Shown piece after piece: positions 1-10,065 of a DNA stretch of 64,000 nucleotides. The stretch comes from Setoptus koraiensis (lineage: Eukaryota > Arthropoda): contig CM106585.1 in NCBI GenBank assembly GCA_048013815.1, positions 3,038,001 to 3,102,000 on the forward strand, written 5' to 3'. Under the pieces are notes generated by a model. That model saw only the letters and a list, made by a program, of their open reading frames with translations, was not told where the DNA came from and did no database searches. The position numbers were made by a program, and so were the translations under genes. The stretch's first letter is position 1; each line of letters opens with the position of its first letter.

Positions 1-1788
1 ACTCACCTCAACGTAATTCTTTTACTTAAGCGAAGAATTTTACTTTTGAACAACTGTGTGTGTCAGTGAATGCGAGTAGAAAGAGCAAGAAAGAGAGAGA
101 GAAAGAAAAAAATATGTTAGCTAGAGTCTCTTCTTTTTTCCATTGCTTCTTCTTCTGCTTCTTCTTCATTCGAATGCTGACGTCGTGGCCATGGCCATTT
201 ATGATTGTGAAGCTACACAACAGGTGAGTTCTCTCTGTGAATCATTGCTGCTGTTGATGTTGCCAAGTGGCTAAACAACAACTGTTGAATGAGAGAGAGA
301 GAAAGAGAGACTCTGCCTCTGGTCTAATTCAGCCTGAGCTCACTGTTATTGTTACTGTGTTACGTAAGACTCGGCTCTCGCTAACCGGCTTTGGGCTGGG
401 CTTAGAATTTATTTATTCTATCGCGTTATTTCGTTGGCTCTTTTTGTAGGCTTCGAGAGAACGTTGAATTGAGAACATTAGACTCAAATAATCTAAGTCC
501 ATGTGATGTTGCCTCTTCATTCGTTTATCGTGAGTGAGTGTTGAATGCATCTGTCCATAGATGATGCAACCGACCATGCCAGTTACCCATTTTAGTACTT
601 ATAATGACTCGCTCATCAACAACCAACAGAACCAAACTAACCTTACTCATGTGTATGGACTCAGCGACAGCAATAGCAGTATCTATCTGTGATGTCTAGG
701 TTACTAGCAGTAGTAGTAAGTTAGTATTAGCTGGTGGTAGTATTAGTGGTTATGTATTGAGATGAGATGAGAGGGAGAGAGAGAGAGCAAAACCTAAAAG
801 CGAAGAGAGTCTTCGAAAACTAACTTGCTGTTGTTTGCTGTTTTAAATGACTTACTGACTAACGTTAGATTGGCTAACATAACATTAGGTTGGGATTAAT
901 TACAGAGAAATCGTTGAGCTCGCACTATTGAGATGATTGTGTGATGACTAGAATGATGATGCAATTTGCTACTAGAATTAATAATTGGATTTATTTAAGC
1001 ATTGTTTTAATGTAGACTTACAACTTTAATATAAAAGTAGTTGATTGTTGTAGCACCCTAGACTTATTAGAAATCGGATACTATTAGTAGTAATAGTCAG
1101 CTGAATGATTAACTAACTAATGTTTAGCTTTTGTGGATAATCTAATCCTAGCTCGCAGTCATACTTTTGCTCTCAAAAGAACATTGCAGCTTACACAATT
1201 CTTTTCTGATGAATTGCATTAAAATATGATCGTGGGCCATGTTTTACTGTTTTTTGTTCTTCAACAACACCTGGGCATATTTATTTTGGCTTTCACTGTC
1301 ATTCCGATATTCATATTGATCAACACATTTTTTTATGTAGGGCTAGGAGGGCGCTTCTCTATCACTCGCTATAGCTACTGTTCGTAGACTTGTATTTGAG
1401 GCAAATAATTCGCAGACTGGCAATCTGGAAGACAAATTTGTTGAAGATTGAATGACTTAATTGAGGAAAATGAGGTAGCTGTTGGGAACAGGAAAAAAGA
1501 AAAAGCGCTTTTATTACGGGGACCACATATTCAAGGAAACTCGTATCGCCATATTTGGCAAATCTGAATTTAGGGGTCGAAGAATCTGGATCTGAAAGAG
1601 AGGAGACCCACATAGATACTAATCAAAAAGTTAAATGTTTTGAAATGCACAGAAATAATTATTACATCTGGACCAGGAGAAACTGTTCTGGTTCCTGATG
1701 ATGTTGATGTTCGGGCTCCAGATCATTTTTAAACAACTTCAAACAATCGGTCATCTCAGAGCGAATGGTGAAATTGCAGTGGCAATCA
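1..1788. other. Host non-coding DNA with microsatellites
   Basis: No coding region could be supported. The stretch is AT-rich with GA-rich simple repeats (about 85-115, 285-310, 770-790) and short TAG/TAGT runs near 700-750. Short ORFs here (at most 83 residues) have no recognisable domain or biased composition. It could be intergenic DNA or a large intron. None of the mobile families that fill the rest of the window were seen. Confidence 0.6.
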
Positions 1789-2076
1789 ACCAATTACTAT
1801 TAGAATTTTATATAAGAACTCTTTATAATAATCAGTTGTAATTATATGTATATACATATGCCGTTGATTCCGTCAAACAATCCTCGATTGCCTTACTACC
1901 ATTGATAGTATGGCCCCAAACAATGAGACAGAAAAACGGCCTTCATATCTGACTACTGGAGGTTGCTTAAACTTCAATCAAACTACTCTTGCGACATTAG
2001 GAAATATATCATTGTACCTCACTGGTACAATCCCTGATGCAAAACAAAGAAAGGCGAACAAAATCAATCTGATAGT
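1789..2076 (+). repeat. Left arm of a 288-bp inverted repeat flanking SUMO and phospholipase genes
   Basis: This arm reappears in reverse complement at 4983-5270 with roughly 6% differences by eye. Both arms start at the outside with ACCAA, two variable bases, then TACTATTAG and read inward to AATCAATCTNATAGT. The arms lie about 2.9 kb apart and enclose exactly two genes that point outward. No clear target-site duplication was seen, so it is either an old TIR-type element or an inverted segmental duplication. The short ORF beginning MAPNNETEKRPS occurs in both arms but differs at many residues and is probably not a gene. Confidence 0.8.
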
Positions 2077-2177
2077 GGCAAACGGGACTTCAAAATTGAT
2101 AGATTTTGGAGGCCTATTCCACTTTTTCTTTGTTTCTGTCAATAAGAGCTCGATTTCGGCGCTGAGCTGTGTTTCCT

Positions 2178-2522
2178 TCATTCCAGCCATCCTTTTAATC
2201 TTCCAAACTGGATGCTAAGGCAAAGGTTATCCCCGCCAGATTGTTCCTGATAAACTTCAATTGTGTCGTCATTTTCCATTTCCATGAGTTTTGGTGTATC
2301 TGAGTCGTTAATTCTTTTACCGTCAAACAAAAATCTCAAAGACGATATAGGTACACCGACTCGATCTGAATAGCTTTTCTTAAGCTTGCTCATTGCGGTG
2401 GTCATCTTAACACGAAAATGTATCTCTGAAGAATCTTGTCCTACCACTTTCAATTTGATATATTCGGAAGAATTGTCACCTCCTTCTGCATTTGACTTAT
2501 TTTCCTCTACGCCGCTATCCAT
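2178..2522 (-). CDS. SUMO: SUMO (small ubiquitin-like modifier) precursor
   Basis: The 114-residue ORF is a complete ubiquitin-like protein that is conjugated to lysines of target proteins, mostly in the nucleus, by the Aos1/Uba2-Ubc9 pathway. Residues 1-20 form a flexible acidic tail; 21-92 form the beta-grasp fold with SUMO1-like motifs ([42 protein letters not shown]). The processed C-terminal diglycine is at residues 96-97. After it comes a 17-residue tail, longer than the 2-11 residues usual for SUMO precursors, which a SENP/Ulp protease would have to remove. There is no intron. It is transcribed away from the phospholipase gene and lies just inside the left inverted-repeat arm. It may be the normal gene or a retrocopy; an intact frame and near-canonical core favour function. 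Confidence 0.85.
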   Translation of the reverse strand: MDSGVEENKSNAEGGDNSSEYIKLKVVGQDSSEIHFRVKMTTAMSKLKKSYSDRVGVPISSLRFLFDGKRINDSDTPKLMEMENDDTIEVYQEQSGGDNLCLSIQFGRLKGWLE

Positions 2523-3625
2523 GCTTCAATGTATGTATGTATTGTGTCGTTTGTGTCGTCCTAGATTGCTTACCAAACGATTATTTGTGAACCACCTCGT
2601 GACAAATTGGAAATAAATCCGATTGCTGTAGTACATGTATTGCCTAACGTCCGATTTTTACAAAAAGTGTGTGTCAAGTTTGTTATCTGTCTTCGAGTCG
2701 GATTGCACATTTTATCGCTAGATTATTGCAAGCGCCATATTCAAATGTTTGTTTTCGTCTAATGATTTGGGGAGACGGGATTCTCCCAGTCGCAATCGGG
2801 AGTTGAGATTTGCTGTTCTGCTTGACGCATTCAAACAAGTAAACCTGAAAATGTACCTGATATGTATGAGATTTTAATTTTATAAGAGAACATAATCAAC
2901 TCAGTCACTCAGTGAGCATTCGTGAAAAAGAATATCTCGGAAAAAAGTTTGTCAGAAACAACATCAAGTTCTTCCTGGGAGATTGGGGAGCGGGCCGAAC
3001 AGACTGTCTCTATGGAGTGCCACATAAACAATTGTGCCCACCTAACCCAAGGATCGATGGTTATTGGGGTCCGAACATACGGATACATTATAAATATCAA
3101 TCGGATCACGTGAAATTATCGAGAATTTGTTTTGTGTCACCGGGTAACCTCATTATGCAACATGGAGGGAAGCTCGCAGCTCGCGCTCGTTAGTTGATAA
3201 CAGGGAGTGGAAGGTGGGAGGAGGAGGTGAGTCTCCGCCTCATCCCACGATCACCACGATACTCAGCGAGGGCCGCTTCTTCCCCGTGGCATTGTTGTTG
3301 ACAAGGATAATTCGTGTTTTTCCAATTACTATACGTGCAACTATTACCATCCACATAATATTAAATGAGATGCTGCTACCAAATAGTATTATCATCACCT
3401 GAATCACCGTATTTTATCTATTGCCTTTGTATCTACATAGATACTCAATTCAATTAATTATTAAAATCTTGTCATGACGGACACCGTTGAATGGATCAAA
3501 TAATCACGGATCAAATGTGAGAGACATCCTTGTCACTGTTATCATCCTAGGCGGTTAACAATCTAACATACAACACAAAAGGCTTGTTATAGGCGCGAGG
3601 AAAGATAAATGATTTTGTAACGCAA
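2523..3625. other. Divergent intergenic region between SUMO and phospholipase genes
   Basis: About 1.1 kb that must hold the 5' ends of both genes. No repeat family from elsewhere in the window was found here. At 3592 the plus strand has a TTATAG that could be a splice acceptor: the phospholipase frame stays open from 3593 to its first ATG at 3626, with the TAG as the frame's upstream limit. A GAGGTGAGT resembling a splice donor lies near 3225. So the phospholipase may have an upstream exon. No TATA box could be assigned with confidence. Confidence 0.4.
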
Positions 3626-4933
3626 ATGCTTACCCGAGCTGCCATCGAGCTACGATCGCGTTCATTGCTGTCAGCTTTGCTCAATAGTAATGGAAATACT
3701 ATCACACAAAAGATTGTCCTCAAGGCCATATCCGAACATATTATTACGTATCCTCAATCCGCTGAACTATTCAGATATGGCAGGGGAAGCTTGTTAACAT
3801 TGTCTAGATTCTCGGATGATCTAGCCGTGCAGACTGAATCTCGACAAGCGTTATCTCTCTTGGGCTATTCAGAACCACCCAAGACTAAAGGAATCAAAAT
3901 TCTCTCTATCGATGGCGGTGGCACTAAAGGTCTTGTCTGCATAGAATTATTACGTTGCATAGAAAAACTGACTAATAAGCGCATACATGAATTGTTTGAT
4001 TTGATATGTGGAGTTAGTAGTGGTGCAATCATCACTATGGCTGTCGGATCCGGCAGGATGACACTGGATAAATGCGAGCAATTATATCGCGATCTTAGCC
4101 AAACTTTATTTGTCGCTGACATGTGGAGAGCTGCGCCCAGACTAATTATGAATCATGCCTATTATGATACAGCTGTGTGGGAGTCAATGCTAAAGCAACT
4201 GTTTGGGTCGACAAGTCTCATTTCTTTATCAAAAGACCAAAATATGCCCAAATTGATTGCAGTTGCAGCCATAATGAACACTCCATCGATACAACCCTTC
4301 TTATTTCGTAATTATCAACCGAAAAAATGGTCAGAGAGTAGATTCAAAGGTTGCTGCAAGGCTGAAGTTTGGCAAGCCGTCAGGGCCTCATCAGCAGCTC
4401 CTGGTTTTTTCGAAGAGTTCAAGTTCAATGATTTTATATTACAAGACGGCGGTGTTCTCGTCAATAACTCTACCGGCATAGCTCTTAGTGAGGCGAATAG
4501 CGTATGGTCTGATGAACCAATTCAATGTATTGTATCTATCGGAAGCGGAAGATTCATTCCTATGAATAAGCCAATAGTCACTAGTGGAACATCTGCCATA
4601 GAGAAACTATCACGTCTTGTTGAGTCAGCTACAGATACCGAGATGATACATATAATTCTACATGATTTACTACCAAACGGTGGCTACTATCGGCTCAATC
4701 CTACATTGAGTGAATACTTAACTATTAGTGAGAACAGAAAGGTAAAGTTAGACAAGATGAAACTAGACACAGTGATGTACATTAGAAAGAACGAGGTTAA
4801 ACTCCGTAATTTATCAGAGAGCTTGCAACATGAAAGACCGTTTCATAGACGATGCCTAGATTGGTTGAAAGCCCAAATTTCTATGTTTCAAGGTAGGAAA
4901 ATCTTCATAAAACGTGCCATATCATCTCTTTGA
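3626..4933 (+). CDS. Patatin-like calcium-independent phospholipase A2 (PNPLA8 / iPLA2-gamma type)
   Basis: This 435-residue protein should hydrolyse acyl esters of phospholipids with a Ser-Asp dyad. The oxyanion loop is GGGTKG at residues 97-102, the nucleophile elbow is GVSSG at 129-133 (Ser131), and the catalytic Asp is in QDGG (Asp274). Flanking segments such as LFDLICGVSSGAI, AVRASSAAPGFFEEF and the C-terminal LDKMKLDTVMYI region follow animal PNPLA8 in order, up to a C-terminal segment in the position where PNPLA8 ends. Residues 1-85 match only the end of the long PNPLA8 N-terminal half, so the protein is short unless upstream exons exist (see the possible acceptor at 3592). The catalytic part is on one exon. 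It is divergent from SUMO, and both sit between inverted repeats. Confidence 0.85.
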   Translation: MLTRAAIELRSRSLLSALLNSNGNTITQKIVLKAISEHIITYPQSAELFRYGRGSLLTLSRFSDDLAVQTESRQALSLLGYSEPPKTKGIKILSIDGGGTKGLVCIELLRCIEKLTNKRIHELFDLICGVSSGAIITMAVGSGRMTLDKCEQLYRDLSQTLFVADMWRAAPRLIMNHAYYDTAVWESMLKQLFGSTSLISLSKDQNMPKLIAVAAIMNTPSIQPFLFRNYQPKKWSESRFKGCCKAEVWQAVRASSAAPGFFEEFKFNDFILQDGGVLVNNSTGIALSEANSVWSDEPIQCIVSIGSGRFIPMNKPIVTSGTSAIEKLSRLVESATDTEMIHIILHDLLPNGGYYRLNPTLSEYLTISENRKVKLDKMKLDTVMYIRKNEVKLRNLSESLQHERPFHRRCLDWLKAQISMFQGRKIFIKRAISSL

Positions 4934-4982
4934 ATTGTAAATTCTCCTTCCGAAATAAAGATTCACTACTTGACTACAACGA

Positions 4983-5270
4983 ACTATAAGATTGATTTTG
5001 TTTGCCTCTCCTTGTTTTGTATCAGGGATTGTGCCATTGAGGTACAATGATATATTTTCTAGTGTCGCACGTGTAGTTTGACTGAAGTTTAAGCAACCTC
5101 CAGTGGTCAAATATGAAGGCCGTTTTTCTGTCTCATTGTTTGGGGCCATACTATCAATAGTAGTACGGCAATCGAGGATTGTTTGACGGAATCAACGGCG
5201 TATGTATATACATATAATTACAACTGATTATTATAAAGAGTTCTTATATAAAATTCTAATAGTATTTGGT
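4983..5270 (-). repeat. Right arm of the 288-bp inverted repeat
   Basis: Reverse complement of 1789-2076 with about 6% differences by eye. The phospholipase stop codon lies 50 bp inside it, so the arm probably supplies the gene's 3' untranslated region. The outer edge ends in AGTATTTGGT. Outside both arms, flanks differ and show no convincing duplication. Confidence 0.8.
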
Positions 5271-5658
5271 CGAATTACCCGAAGGTTTTTGCTATTTTCA
5301 CTCCGTTTTCGAGTGGTACTTTTAAAGGATGTGTTCCATTTTCGATGATTTTTTTCGACTATTCCAGAGGGGCATGGGAGTATCATGGTTGGATAGGTCT
5401 CCACCAGGTGAACCGACACGCCCCCCTCAACTTCCGTTTACACGCCCCTTTTTCTTTTTATCACGGTTTTTCGCAGATTTTTTCATTTTAACGCGATTTT
5501 CGCCCATAAAACCTTTGCGTGCGCCAACGAGACCGGTCTATATCGAAAGAGGAACTCTTCCTCTACAAGATGAAGAAAAAAAAATAAAAAAAATCATGCG
5601 CGCGACCCTCATTTTCGACAAAAACGAAGCATAATTGGGTATTTATTTTGTATCGACT
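5271..5658. other. Non-coding, probable 3' flank of the interrupted DNA transposon
   Basis: AT-rich with an A-run at about 5576-5600 and a short perfect hairpin (AGAGGAA, loop CTC, TTCCTCT) near 5550. It follows the stop codon of the transposase on the minus strand (5659), so it probably contains that transposon's 3' UTR and terminal repeat. The border with the right inverted-repeat arm could not be placed exactly. Confidence 0.35.
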
Positions 5659-6480
5659 TTACAGATTTTCGGGAAAATCGTCAAAAAACATCGCATCGTC
5701 GAATAGCCCTTCTTCTACCTGCAAGTTATCATCTAGGGCGTCTTCATCCTCCGGCACTCCCTCGTGCTGACTGTCTAAGTCGATGTCTTTGGCGTCGAGC
5801 AGATAGCCCCTGTAATCTTTATGGGCAGTTGCTGCATTAATGTCTGCCAAATATATCAAGACACACGCAACGTGGGCACAAGTACCAGCAGTCCTGGCAC
5901 CTGACTCACATGTGCAATAATAGGTAATGTCCTCTATAAAATAATGAATAATGAATTAGATGGAAAAACTCTCAATAGATCTAGATTTGAGCACTCTACC
6001 CTGATTACTTACTTTCATCACCGTACTGGATGTAAGTTTTGTGATTTTTAGCACTGCGATGCGAGGACCCAAGTTTGCATTGGATAACTCTGTAGGGACC
6101 ATCACATATCTTGAAAGAAGGTCTCCTTTCTCGGAAGGAATCTCTGATGTACGACTCAGCTAGCTTGATTTGGTACCTTCCAAGTGTGTGTGAATAGACA
6201 TCATGCAATGTTAATCTAGGAAAATTAATGCTAGTACCCAATGTCTCTCCTGAAGGAACTGGTCCAACTTCCTTGAATTTCAATGTCGATATCTTTCCTT
6301 TCAACTGTTGACTGAATGTTGATGACGCTCGATCAAGCACGGCTGTGGTAGTGAAGTCGTCATCAACATTCTCCTTTACCGGACCTTTAAAGCAATTTAT
6401 CAGTGCGCATTCTATATCTAAATCGTTTTTGAGGGTCGGTATGTTGGTGTTGGTCACCACATTGCGGAAAAGCTTGAATT
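5659..6480 (-). pseudogene. C-terminal half of a DDE transposase with SWIM zinc finger
   Basis: Two exons are visible. 6005-6480 encodes the region after the catalytic glutamate (KLFRNVVTNTNIP, IECALINCFKGPV, LGRYQIKLAESYI). A donor GTAAGT just inside 6015 joins to an acceptor TTTATAG near 5933. The second exon then reads a SWIM finger, CTCESGARTAGTCAHVACV (CxC...CxH), and ends in an acidic tail at 5659. This arrangement, a DDE core followed by a SWIM finger, is known from a family of eukaryotic transposases related to ISL2EU/Harbinger-type proteins. The piece is separated from its catalytic half (8197-9310) by the element at 6481-8196. The frame on the two sides of that insertion is compatible. 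Confidence 0.75.
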
Positions 6481-6702
6481 TTTTTAGCGCTTAATTTTAA
6501 TTAAGTAGCTATTGGGGTGGTGATTATGACTACGTTTATTCACGTGACAGAACAAATCAGTGCTTTTCTCCTTCTAGAAAAAATTAGCACAGCGGAGGCG
6601 TTGGTGAGCATTTTGTAGGCTTCATTGTTGTGAATCTATCTAGTTTGTTAGTGCAGAGAAAGCTAGGGGGCGTAGTCATTAGGAAACAATTATACAGTGA
6701 AG

Positions 6703-7020
6703 GCTGAGACGCTAACTAGTAAAAATTAGCATGCGATAATACTAGCTGTTTACAAATTGAATTTAGCACTGGGGAAGTTAGGAGTGCAAAAACTAGACAG
6801 ATTTAGCACAATGAAACGCTAAAATGTTGACTCTTAAAATCTAGCACACGTAAGGATAGGAGGCGGAGTTTCTAGAAATAAATTATACAGTAGAGGCTGA
6901 GACGCTAACTGGTAAAAATTAGCATGTGATCATACTAGCTGTTTACAAATTGAATTTAGCACTAGGGAAGTTAGGAGTGCAAAAACTAGACGGATTTAGT
7001 ACAATGAAACGCTTAGAAAA
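6703..7020 (+). repeat. Two-copy tandem repeat (period about 193 bp) inside H1
   Basis: The block starting GGCTGAGACGCTAACT is present at about 6703 and again at about 6896 with a few substitutions (for example TAGCATGCGATAATACT versus TAGCATGTGATCATACT). Tandem arrays just behind the 5' end are usual in DINE-1/HINE elements. Confidence 0.7.
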
Positions 7021-7396
7021 TGACACGTTTATCAACATGAGTGTTGCGCGAAAGATCGATCAGAAGATATACCAGTTGTTACATATTATTTAAATCACAA
7101 AACAATTTGTTAGTTTACTGACAGCTCCGCACAATTTGAATTTATCATCACCAATCGTACTGAACATCGTCTGAGGTAATGCAGCTGTCAAGCCGGATGA
7201 GAATGGTCTGAAAATATAACCTCTAAATATGAATTCCTTAACCGTAAGTTTATTGTCAAAAATAAAATAGCAGATCGTTATATTTGATGTCCTCGAATCT
7301 GTTATATTTAGATATTCAAGAGTTGATCGTCTTATTTTGAGCAATCCAGAATATTCATCATGGCTGTATGTATGTTATTTATAGCTACATGCATGC

Positions 7397-8005
7397 ATGG
7401 TGCGCGATATAACACATAGTGCGCCATTGCTGATTTTTTGTGTCTCGCAAAATTATTAATTGTGACTAAATTGGGTATCATAAATTAACCAAATTTTGTA
7501 CGCAAGCAGTCAACATGTGTATCTAGCTATATTGAAAATCTGAGACATTTTGATCTATTTTGTCACACTCTATAGCTGCTTTGAACAGACCAAACGACTC
7601 ATTCGCATAGCACACCGCACACAGGTCGCGCGATATAACACATAGTGCGCCATTGCCAGCTTGTTGTGTCTCGCAAATTTGTTCATTGTGGCAATATTGA
7701 CCGCTAGAACTGCACCAATTTCGGCATGCAGGCAGTTGACATGATCATCGAACTATGGTAGAAATTTGAAAAACTTGGATCTAGTCTGTCATATTTTGCG
7801 GACTCGTTGAAAATAGCTCATCAACACGAAGGAAGAGCATACCGCACACAGGTCGCGCGATATAACACATAGTGCGCCATTGCTGATTTTTTGTGTCTCG
7901 CAAAATTATTAATTGTGACTAAATTGGGTATCATAAATTCACCAAATTTTGTACGCAAGCAGTCAACATGTGTATCTAGCTATATTGAAAATCTTCAGGT
8001 AGCTC
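7397..8005 (+). repeat. Three-copy tandem repeat (period about 229 bp) inside H1
   Basis: GCGCGATATAACACATAGTG recurs at about 7400, 7628 and 7857, each followed by similar sequence. Copies 1 and 3 are closer to each other than to copy 2. The third copy is cut short near 8005 and runs into the 3' end of H1. Confidence 0.7.
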
Positions 8006-8196
8006 GTTCATATATGGAAGTAGCGAACAACATAGATTGTGCGTCTTACAGCACATACTGTGCCATTGCCTATCGGTGTATCTATCTAGATGGTTATCTC
8101 CGACATGTCGTTACATACTCGCTCCTATATTCTTATCATACTTGTCCATCCAAAAAATTAAGCGCTCGAGATACTGACATAATCAGTATCACTTGT

Positions 8197-9345
8197 AATC
8201 CTCGCATGGACAGCTTCAACTGCCCAGCGAACGGAGGTGACCCTCCTGGACCTATTGGCCTCAGATGTTTTGGCCTGTTTCTCTGCACTAGAGAGAAAGC
8301 AAGGCATCTGCGCGCTGATATCCATGTCATCTAAAAGAGCGAGCGAATCTCGGAACCCTCTGTCTAGAATCAAAACATCATCTGGCTGCAACCATAGTCT
8401 CATGCCACTTCCCACTCTCCTTATCTCGTTATTAAGAATGGACGCGTCGTTGTTCTTTGCCATAAAAGGGCCTAGCATGGCAACTATATACCCGTCTGTT
8501 GTGCAGACGGTGAATGGTTTTACGAGTGGGCGCCCTTTATGCATTGAGTATGTTGCCCTCCTTGTGGCAAAGTGATTCGACTTCTCAATGTAAATATAGG
8601 TACCGTCAAGGATAAGAATAGTAGCTTGAGGCTTATCAGGGCAGAAAATCCTTCTGGCGTGAGCACGAGTGTGATAGTTCGCTGCATCTTCATGACTGAT
8701 TGCATCGAACCCCAAGTAGTAAGGAACGAAACGATCTGTAAGCAATTTTCGTATCTCTTTGAACTGACGCGAGATAGTGTTGTGCGGCAGGTTGTCGAAA
8801 ATTCCGCTCAGGTCCCTCAAACTCGAACCCAATCTCAATCTCATAAGGAAACGACCAAGATGTGGGAAGACCTTCTCGTTAAGCATAAGTTTCCTGCTGA
8901 GCGCTTCGAAGTCAGCCACCTTTAAACCAGTTAAAGAGTTCATCCTTCTATCCCCCAACTCGCGAAATTTTACGAAGTCAATAGCAGGCTGCTTGCCTTG
9001 ATCGGCAACTGCAAGTAGTAGCCTAGACATATCCAAACTATGAGTCCATGCTCTCCTCGCCACTGGTCCAATCGATCTGTAACTCTCGATCTCAATGTAT
9101 CCATCATCAGGTGATAAATGGCTCAAGCATATTTTGCTGTACGGATAAATGAATATCTTGGTATGAACGAAAAATCTAGCTCGAGCTTTCAACGTAACCG
9201 TATTATTTGAAGCAACATTGCAGACTAAACAATTTGTTGACGAGTCCATGACGCTCTCGAAACTATACTCGACCGTTGCGTTTGAGGGGCCTGGTTCCGG
9301 TGGTCTGAAACTTGTTGTTGCGAGTAACATGCACAACACACACAC
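8197..9345 (-). pseudogene. Catalytic half of a DDE transposase (ISL2EU/Harbinger-related)
   Basis: In the ORF numbering the catalytic residues are Asp247 in ILDGTYIYIEKS, Asp328 in LILDRGFRDS and Glu377 in VRWAVEAVHARI, the classic DDE spacing of this family. An N-terminal Cys2-CysHis finger (CLVC near 39-42, KICLSHL near 73-76) is followed by a helical linker region. The first dozen residues come from the neighbouring Helentron-like sequence (9310-9733), so the natural start is lost. The C-terminal part lies beyond H1 at 5659-6480. The transposon is therefore interrupted internally and truncated at its 5' end. Function now is unlikely. Confidence 0.8.
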
Positions 9346-9733
9346 GCAGTATCATCAAAACGGATAGGTGGAAACATGTTCAGATATCAAGATATTCACA
9401 TGACATCCGCCATCCTAAATTTCTCTCTGTCTCGGAAACGGCCTATTGATGGCTGATCATACTCGCACAGATTGTTGCGAGTAACATGCACAACATACAC
9501 ACGCAGTATTATCAAAACGGATAGGTGGGAACATGTACAGAAATCGATGACTATACACGACATAATTCATCTGAAATTTCTCTCTGCCGCTATAGATAGC
9601 TCATTAACACATAGAAATAGATCTAGATGATTATCTCCGACATGTTATCACATATTCGCTTCTATATTCCAATCATACTTGTCCATCCAAAAAATTAAGC
9701 GCTCGAAATACTGATTTGATCAGTATTACTTGT
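9310..9733 (+). mobile_element. Helentron-like element, 3' fragment
   Basis: The end is AAAAAATTAAGCGCTCGAAATACTG..., hairpin, ACTTGT at 9728-9733. The interior holds two copies of a unit starting AACATGCACAACA with CACGCAGTAT(C/T)ATCAAAACGG, also seen at 12640-12860. No 5' end was found, so the copy is truncated where it meets the transposase gene near 9310. Confidence 0.65.
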
Positions 9734-9773
9734 TTTATTAACGTCTTATTAACATATCTTTACATATTTTAGC

Positions 9774-9992
9774 CGTGGCTATCGTGCCACTCATAAGTTG
9801 TCACAAGTGCTAATTGGACTAATTCATCCAATTGGCTGCTGTGCGCTAGTTAAGCGATCTGTGTTGATCGCACTTGTGGTGCATTAGATCACACGATCTT
9901 GTAGACTGTCTGTCTACAAGATCTGTCATTTGCTCTCTTAGTTGCGCCTTGCAACTAAGAGAGGATCGATTATTACAACCCCCCGGTTGTAA
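9774..9992. other. Chain of consecutive perfect hairpins
   Basis: Seven stem-loops follow one another: GTGGC/GCCAC (9775-9790), AATTGGA/TCCAATT (9812-9833), GCGATC/GATCGC (9854-9871), AGATC/GATCT (9886-9899), a 9-bp stem CTTGTAGAC/GTCTACAAG (9898-9920), a 13-bp stem CTCTCTTAGTTGC/GCAACTAAGAGAG (9933-9963) and an 8-bp stem TTACAACC/GGTTGTAA (9973-9992). Just downstream is TTGGCGACCCGAC, which resembles a tRNA primer-binding site of LTR elements. It may be a structured leader of a retroelement remnant; this is inference. Confidence 0.65.
9951..9978 (+). repeat. 27-bp direct repeat, copy 1
   Basis: The sequence from GCAACTAAGAG to GATTATTACA is repeated at 11232-11258. The two copies bracket the chromodomain ORF module of about 1.25 kb. 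The first copy is the right arm of the 13-bp hairpin plus the start of the next one; the second copy has lost the left arm. Confidence 0.7.
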
Positions 9993-10065
9993 AATTGGCG
10001 ACCCGACAATTAATCTGTTAAATCACCTGATCATACTATTGGATGGTGAATAAAAAAAAGTGATA

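Larger units (their letters stand above)
6481..8196 (+). mobile_element. Helentron-like non-autonomous element (H1) inserted in the transposase gene
   Basis: The 5' end is TTTTTAGCGCTTAATTTTAATTAAG-like; the 3' end has the inverted AAAAAATTAAGCGCT, the hairpin GATACTGA-loop-TCAGTATC and then ACTTGT at 8191-8196. Known Helentron/HINE elements (DINE-1 class) have exactly this plan: subterminal inverted repeats at both ends, a hairpin close to the 3' end, no target duplication. No Rep/helicase ORF is present, so it depends on another element. Two tandem-repeat blocks fill the interior. It breaks the transposase gene of the minus strand. Confidence 0.75.

Noticed and set aside
1910-2218. 102-codon frame starting MAPNNETEKRPS, also at 4922-5149 minus
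   Set aside because: Lies in the inverted-repeat arms; the two copies differ mostly by amino-acid-changing substitutions and end differently, so no protein is conserved.
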